A DNA stretch of 64,000 bases from Lantana camara (taxonomy: Eukaryota > Streptophyta > Magnoliopsida > Lamiales > Verbenaceae), in assembly GCA_037501455.1 (NCBI GenBank), contig CM074861.1, forward strand, positions 97,503,001-97,567,000. Direction: 5' to 3'. Below are positions 58,625-64,000 of this stretch, piece after piece; the first letter of the stretch is position 1, and each line of letters starts with the position of its first letter. Made by a program: the position numbers and the translations under genes. Below the pieces are notes generated by a model. The model saw only the letters and a program-made list of their open reading frames with translations. It was not told the origin of the DNA and searched no databases.

Positions 58625-61168
58625 TGTAACGCCCCAGCTTTCGGCATTTCAGGTATGAACGACACGTGTGCGTTTGAGAGTTGTAATTTAATTATTAATT
58701 GATCATTTAATTCATTTTTCATATCATGACATAATTTTATAAAATTATATTCTTGTCATTTTATTGAAAATTCATATCATATCATATTTTTCGGAATTAT
58801 TGAACGTGATTGCAATGTGAAATATTTTCTCAAACGTGATTTATTTCTTTTATGTCCTTAATTGTTCATTTGCATGAATATGGGATCTAATTGAATTGGA
58901 CTTGATTGATCACTTAAAATGGGATTTGGACTTAATTGCACAACTTAACAAGTGGAGGGATTTAATTGCAAATTGGCCAATTCTTCTCTTCTCCTTAGCA
59001 GCATTCACGTACCATTTGCTTCCTTCTTCATACACAACATTTCATCTTTGTTCCATTTCTTCCCTTGCTCAACCGAACCAAACCCTAGGAAGAGAAGAGG
59101 GAGATTTCATCCATTCAAGCAAATTTGTGTGGGATTTGTGATATTTGGAGCATCATCATCATCATTTCATCATCTCTTCTTCCATTTCTTTCTCTTGAGG
59201 TAATTATGGAGAATGGATGATTTTCTTGTAAAAATGGTATACTTAGGGCTTTGTTATACATTGGTTATATTGTGTATTGAGTGTTGGAAATATGTATGTG
59301 AGCTTTGAGCTCAAGTTTGATGTATTTATCTTGAGTTTTATGAACTTGGAGCATGAATGAATACATGGGTTTCAAATGATGGATTATTGATGATCTAACA
59401 TGGAGTCATGTGTTTTTATGAATTGTTATTGATCAAAATGCATGTTAGCATATTTATTGCATCTAATATTTGCATTTGAACTTGGCTTGAAGCCATTTTT
59501 GTAGTTGTTTGTGTGATTGCCATGGTTGCTCTGTTCTGTTCTGCATTTACAGAAGCTCACGTATTCTGGGAACGGCCATTCCCAGCCCCAGTTCAAAACT
59601 GGAACGGCCGTTCCCATGATGCTGAGACTTTAGGCCAGCGAGACTGGGAACGGCCGTTCCCACTTTGGCCTGTGAGCCGGAACGGCCCTTCCCAGCCAAG
59701 ACGCGTTTATATTTAAAAAACGCTGGCGCGCTTTCTTCAGGCCATGGGAACGGCCCTTCCCATTTTCAAGGGAAGGCCGGAACGGCCGTTCCCACGGCGA
59801 ATGCAGAGCAAAAGCTACTGCATAAAATTAAAATTTTAGCATCATCCTCCAATCATTTCTTTGACCCGTAATTGATGTTATATGATCGCATACATATTGA
59901 AACGTGATATTTTCAAGGTGCATTGTATTTTTCCCGTCGTTTCGTTGCATTTTTCCGTTCGTCATATTTGGTACATTTTGAGTCGTGTTTCACGGACAAT
60001 TGTCTTTCTTGCACAGACCAGCTTCCTGGTGACGAGGAGCAGGCCCCGTGAGCTGTTTCCTTGGTTTATTTTGGGTCGTTCAGGTGAGGTTTAATTTTAG
60101 ATACCTAGAACCCGTACAACCCTATGTGAATTTTAAGCCAAAACCTATATTTATACTTATAGTTTTCAAATGAGATTGGTTTTCAAATGTTTATCGAACC
60201 ATTGAAAGAATTGATTGATTGATTGATTGTTTTGGCGAGTATTGTATTGCACTGTGGGCCCGAGGGTAGTGACTCGAGCCAACCGGGAAAGCATGGGCTG
60301 ACGGGTAACTCGGGAGCTATCCTCACCAAATTGGGATGACCCCTGAACCCCCTAGGAGATTAGGGCGGGAAAGGAGTTCCGGGCTTAGGGATTCATGTAC
60401 CCTCTGCCCAGATTGATTGGATGGTGGGGCCTTGCAATCCCACCATCACCCGGAGGAAGAAGGCGTTATTGAAACTGCTAATTGTGCACATTAATGAATT
60501 GCTTGATCACCTAATCACCTAATAATTGATTGATTGATTGATTGTACACAGTCGGTGTAAGGTTGGAGAATTGCCCCACTCGCCGGGCCACTATTGATTG
60601 AATTGAATTGATTGAATTGAAATTGGAATAGTTGTAATCTCGGGCGATATTATCTCTTTTAACCTATTAGATCGCATGGTTTTCCAACATTATTACCCGA
60701 GGTTATAACTTGCATGTATGTGCGCTTATATTTATTTATACCCCTCGCTCAGTCTGTGTTGGACTGACACCTCAACTTTTCAGTGTTTTGCAGGGAGTGC
60801 TATGCGGGGATTTAGAGTCTTGTAGTCTTTAAATTTGGGTCTAGCACACTTCATTCCACATTTTGTTCATGTATAGTTAGCTTGGGATATTTTGTATCAA
60901 GCCCTGTTATCTATTTTGTCGAAGGATGATATTGTATTGATAGCGTAAATGTTGGTATCTATACATATCGAATGAATGTTATTGCTTCCGCTTTTAATAC
61001 TCTGTCTTGCATATTGATTGGTTTTAAATTGAGGGTACCCGCCTAGCCTTGAGTCGTTTTATTGTCTCCCGTTCGCTGTAGCTTTGATTCATGTATGGAT
61101 TATCCATTTCATATGTGGTTCGAGGCTATAGTGCGGGGGATGTGGTGCCTGGCGTTCCGGGTGCTACA
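58625..61168 (+). repeat. element 4 3' LTR
   Basis: 32 bp longer than the 5' LTR owing to an extra palindrome unit near 59650-59700; otherwise nearly identical. Confidence 0.96.
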
Positions 61169-61173
61169 TATCT

Positions 61174-61410
61174 TTTGGTCTGCTACCTTGACGTGAACAA
61201 CAAAAAGTTATGTCGAGAATTCTCCCAATAGAATCTTTATGGACTAATTGCTTCCGAACACTAAAACCAACGGACTTTGCATACTGATTATAAAAATTAT
61301 ACGCCTCTTCCTCAGTATCAAATTCCATACCCATTTTTGGAATTTTCTCCGTATCGAGAATATCTTCTTTTCCCTTATTCTTGTCATTAAAAGAAAAGTT
61401 TAGGAAAAGA
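61174..61410 (-). pseudogene. FAR1-domain fragment of a Mutator-like transposase
   Basis: The minus translation includes MGMEFDTEEEAYNFYNQ, then YAKSVGFSVRK, then ILDITFCCSRQGSRPK, the typical start of a FAR1 DNA-binding domain (FDSEEEAYNFYNEYA...CSRxG). The domain continues beyond element 4 at 51243 and leftward (KSHQTETRTGC), but there a 52-bp segment is tandemly duplicated (about 51140-51243), shifting the frame, and stops follow. No downstream MULE transposase domain. It could also be a captured FAR1/FHY3 gene piece, but its place inside long TIRs favours transposase origin. Confidence 0.8.
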
Positions 61411-62012
61411 AAAGTTTAGCTTCCTCTGTGTCTTATTTGCATCCATCCTTTTTTTCTTAATTAATGACAAACTGCAACCGAGAATCTAAATAAGATAAAA
61501 AAAAAACTAGTTAATATAAATTAAGATGCACTGTAAATTTATGAAAAATTTATTTTTAGATTAAAGAATACTAAAAAAATTAGTTAATATAAATTAAGAT
61601 GCACTATAAACTAAAAAAATTAGTTAATATAAATTAAGATGCAAAAAAATTATTTCAGAATTAAAGAAAACTAACCGTGTGCCAAGAAATAGATGGATAT
61701 CTTAAGTATAAGAAAATTTTTGATCGTGAAGATGACAACGAAGATTTCTGAAGTTAGCCTATGGAGATTTCTGAAGTTTTTGTCTATTGTTTTTTTTTTC
61801 CCTCTTAGAATTCTTTGTTTATCATCTTTATATGGTCTTTTATTTTTCTAGGTTTAATAAGAGTTTATATTAACTAGTAATTATTTTCCTAGTTTAGTAA
61901 CTCTTGCCCGGATTAACTCTTGAAGAAATAGAGTTTTGTTGTTTTTTTTTTTTTAAATTTTATTTTGGAATGATATTTTTGACGATATCTTAAGAATATC
62001 TAATAATTTGTT
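61411..62012. other. AT-rich part of the Mutator-like element with short tandem repeats
   Basis: TTAGTTAATATAAATTAAGA and GCA recur three times between 61505 and 61645. No gene. Confidence 0.7.
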
Positions 62013-62176
62013 TTTTCTCCACTAATGGAGAATCTTTTGGCTTAACGTCTCATTAAGGCGTTAGTTTTTTGTTAACTAATATATTATTTTTATTATTTAG
62101 TAAAATTATACGTGTCGCAGATCTGAGAAGTGGAGCAAGAGATGAAGCACCAATTGGAGCAGAAGATCCCGTTCGG
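62013..62176 (-). repeat. right TIR of the Mutator-like element
   Basis: Inverted copy of 49513-49672. Confidence 0.82.
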
Positions 62177-62221
62177 AACCTCTCTTTATTAAATTAATTT
62201 AAGGAAAGGTATGAATGATTT

Positions 62222-62267
62222 GGTTCATTCTTTAAATAAATTAGTATGAGGTGTACATTTAATTAAG
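62222..62267. repeat. MOT1 upstream region, copy B (second block)
   Basis: Collinear with 3645-3697; lies just right of the Mutator-like element. Confidence 0.6.
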
Positions 62268-62319
62268 GGAAAATTGCAATTTTAGTCCCATTAGATTCAA
62301 ACCGTTGCAATAAAGGTCC

Positions 62320-63133
62320 TGATGGGTTCAGAATGTGAGGATCCGAATCCAATCACTTTATGATTTGTTTTTGTGAGGGAAACCACCGGAGACTCGCCGG
62401 AGAAGATAAAGGGGGTTCTACCTGTTGGGACAAGCACAATAAAAGTCAGAAGGCCAAGCTGGGGGAACTGGGGGTGATACCCAGTTTGGCTCTCCGACGC
62501 TCAAGTCAGTTCAAGGTATGAAGGAGAAACGTAGGTTCAGTAACAGTTTCCGTGATGAAGAATGCTTACCATGTAGAAGATGACTTTTGCTATTTATAGT
62601 TGAGGGTCAAGGGCCCTTTGGTCATTTGCCTCAAGTGGTCCTGGCCGAATGTTGCCCTAACACGTGGCGCCATGAGAGAGAAACCTAGGAGGAATCTTCT
62701 GCAAAAGCGGCCAAAAGTTGGTGCTAGCAACAGTGGCAGGTGCGCGGGCATGTACGATGTGTCAGAGAGCCATTTGGGGTGGTTGGTAACGAGGGCTTAA
62801 GAGCACGCTCGTGACAACCTGGAGTATTAGAAGCCAAGATATCCGCTGGGGGGAATGAAGGCTCCAGTTCAAGTAACGAGCCAGAAGGGGAGGCCACTCT
62901 GAGGGAGTGTGACGCTCGAAGAGGGCTCCCTTGGCACGTGGACGTGCCAAGCATACAGTATGGGCGGCGCTCGTGAGAGTGAGAGCGCTCGTTGTGCTTA
63001 ACTCTTGCAGAAGGATTGCGCTCGTTGGGCTTAACGCTCGTGCACTGAGGGGTGTAACCTTGGGGAGACAGATGTCGTCATCTTGGTGGTGCCACGTGTC
63101 CTAGCGTGGGACGATCGTATTTTGACCCCATCA
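62320..63133 (-). mobile_element. solo LTR of the element 2 family, 814 bp
   Basis: Inverted relative to the element 2 LTR, from TGATGGGTTCAG to TGACCCCATCA, with TSD GGTCC on both sides (62315-62319 and 63134-63138). TATAAATA on minus at 62591-62598. Clearly more diverged than the two element 2 LTRs are from each other. No internal region, so it arose by LTR-LTR recombination. Confidence 0.93.
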
Positions 63134-63138
63134 GGTCC

Positions 63139-64000
63139 CATTGGTTTGAAATATCCAAAACACATCCCATTGGATTCTAAAACATTGCAAAATTAGTCCC
63201 ATATTTGATCAACTAACAAAATAATTACCTATTTCATTAGTGTCTATCTTTTTTGCTTATTTTATTGGGAAATCACCTTTTTTTTATAAAATATTTTATT
63301 TTCACTCGTATTTCTCTTAGTTTCAATATTTTATTTTCGTTAATATTTCTCCTATTTTTCACCCCATTTCTACGGTCTCATTAAGGAGTTCTTTTTTAAA
63401 AAATTAATTATTTCCACCCCATATCTCTTGATTTCCATCAAAATTTTCTATCTTTTTATTAAGAGTATTTTCTTTTTTTCAAATTCTACATTAATCTTAA
63501 TAAAAATTAAAAAGAACTTCAAATTTTTCAATGTTTTTATTTATAGGGGAGAAAATAAAAAATATTCAAAATTTTCAATGTTTTTATTTATAGGGGAGGA
63601 AATAAAAAATATTGTTTGGCACATTTATATGATTTTTTTTAAGTAAGAAATGAAAATCTTCTTTTCGATTACTCATTAGAGGACTTATTTATTTATTTAT
63701 TTATTGTTATGAGTATTTTTAATTTTTATTAGGAGTATTTTTCTATCATTTTATTAAAGAGTTCTTTTTAAAAAAAAAATACCTTTTCCCACCTTATAAA
63801 TGAAAACATTGTTTGGCACATTTATATATATATGATACTTTTGATGTGAGAAATGAAAATCTCCTTTCGACTTACTTACAATAGGAGTTATTTATTTCAT
63901 TGTAATCCATAGTGCATTATAGAAATTTTTAAAAAAAATACTCATAATAAAAAAATAGAAAATTTTGGTGGAAATCAAAAGATATAGGGAAGGAAATAAT
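63139..64000. other. AT-rich intergenic DNA with short direct repeats
   Basis: TTTTCAATGTTTTTATTTAT is repeated near 63525 and 63576. A block of about 75 bp starting TTGTTTGGCACATTTATAT recurs near 63613 and 63811. No gene. Confidence 0.7.

Larger units (their letters stand above)
51249..61168 (+). mobile_element. element 4: very young intact chromovirus (Ty3/Gypsy, Tekay/Del-like), 9.9 kb
   Basis: LTRs at 51249-53760 (2512 bp) and 58625-61168 (2544 bp), TG...CA ends, TSD TATCT (51244-51248 and 61169-61173). I count about 6 substitutions plus one 32-bp indel between the LTRs, roughly 0.1 million years at 1.3e-8. PBS, PPT and one intact polyprotein frame are present. Long LTRs, an initiator-Met PBS and a C-terminal chromodomain fit the Tekay/Del chromoviruses; the clade is inferred without a tree. 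It inserted inside the FAR1 fragment of the Mutator-like element. Confidence 0.97.
49513..62176. mobile_element. long-TIR Mutator-like element, about 2.7 kb, split by element 4
   Basis: Inverted repeats of about 160 bp at 49513-49672 and 62013-62176, about 90% identical, with outer ends near GATCTTCTGCTCCAATTGG on each side. Without element 4 and one TSD it is about 2.7 kb. It carries a FAR1-domain fragment on minus near the right TIR and a duplicated leader-like segment on plus near the left TIR. FAR1-type DNA-binding domains occur in Mutator-like transposases, which supports the class. The catalytic transposase domain is absent, so it is non-autonomous. A 9-bp target duplication was not found. 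Confidence 0.78.

Overview
The window is plant nuclear DNA, most likely from a eudicot: one low-copy host gene in a dense, nested, AT-rich bed of transposable elements. Evidence for a plant includes a MOT1-type molybdate transporter, Tat-lineage and chromovirus Ty3/Gypsy elements, hAT, Mutator-like and Helitron-like DNA elements, and a FAR1 domain. No rRNA, tRNA or CRISPR locus was seen. The species was not identified.

Layout. 1-1351 (minus): MOT1, intronless, running off the left edge, with its promoter to about 1705. 1706-5141: intergenic DNA with a 930-bp hAT element, a 287-bp inverted-repeat MITE and a Helitron-type 3' end. 5142-19546 (element 1, minus): a complete but decayed Tat-type Gypsy element with identical 855-bp LTRs in length and TSD AATAT; a 1.9-kb solo LTR of another family sits in its pol. 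19552-21646: AT-rich DNA. 21652-34149 (element 2, plus): a young relative with 811-bp LTRs, TSD CAATC and one uninterrupted 2065-codon gag-pol. 34150-35719: AT-rich DNA. 35720-37642: a second copy of the 1.9-kb LTR. 37643-44643 (element 3, minus): a Tat element lacking its left half, with gag-pol in one frame carrying nine stops. 45095-46574: a Mutator-like element with a GC-rich core. About 46773-48716: a head-to-tail array of Helitron-like units. 49250-49500: a second copy of the MOT1 upstream region. 49513-62176: a long-TIR Mutator-like element carrying a FAR1 fragment, split by a very young intact chromovirus (element 4, 51249-61168, TSD TATCT). 62320-63133: a solo LTR of the element 2 family (TSD GGTCC). 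The rest is AT-rich DNA.

How the parts work together. Elements 1 and 2 each carry two convergent transcription units: gag-pol driven by the 5' LTR, and an antisense three-exon gene next to the 3' LTR with its own TATA box. In both elements the splice sites and codon phases agree although the sequences are diverged. A hairpin-bearing tandem array lies between the two gene ends in element 2.

The most notable signals are: a patch of about 1.57 kb that is roughly 99% identical between elements 1 and 3, flanked by much more diverged sequence and carrying the same LTR/pol junction (a conversion or template-switch scar); the spliced antisense gene; the hairpin array; the Helitron array; and the duplicated MOT1 promoter. 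All similarity figures are counts by eye.
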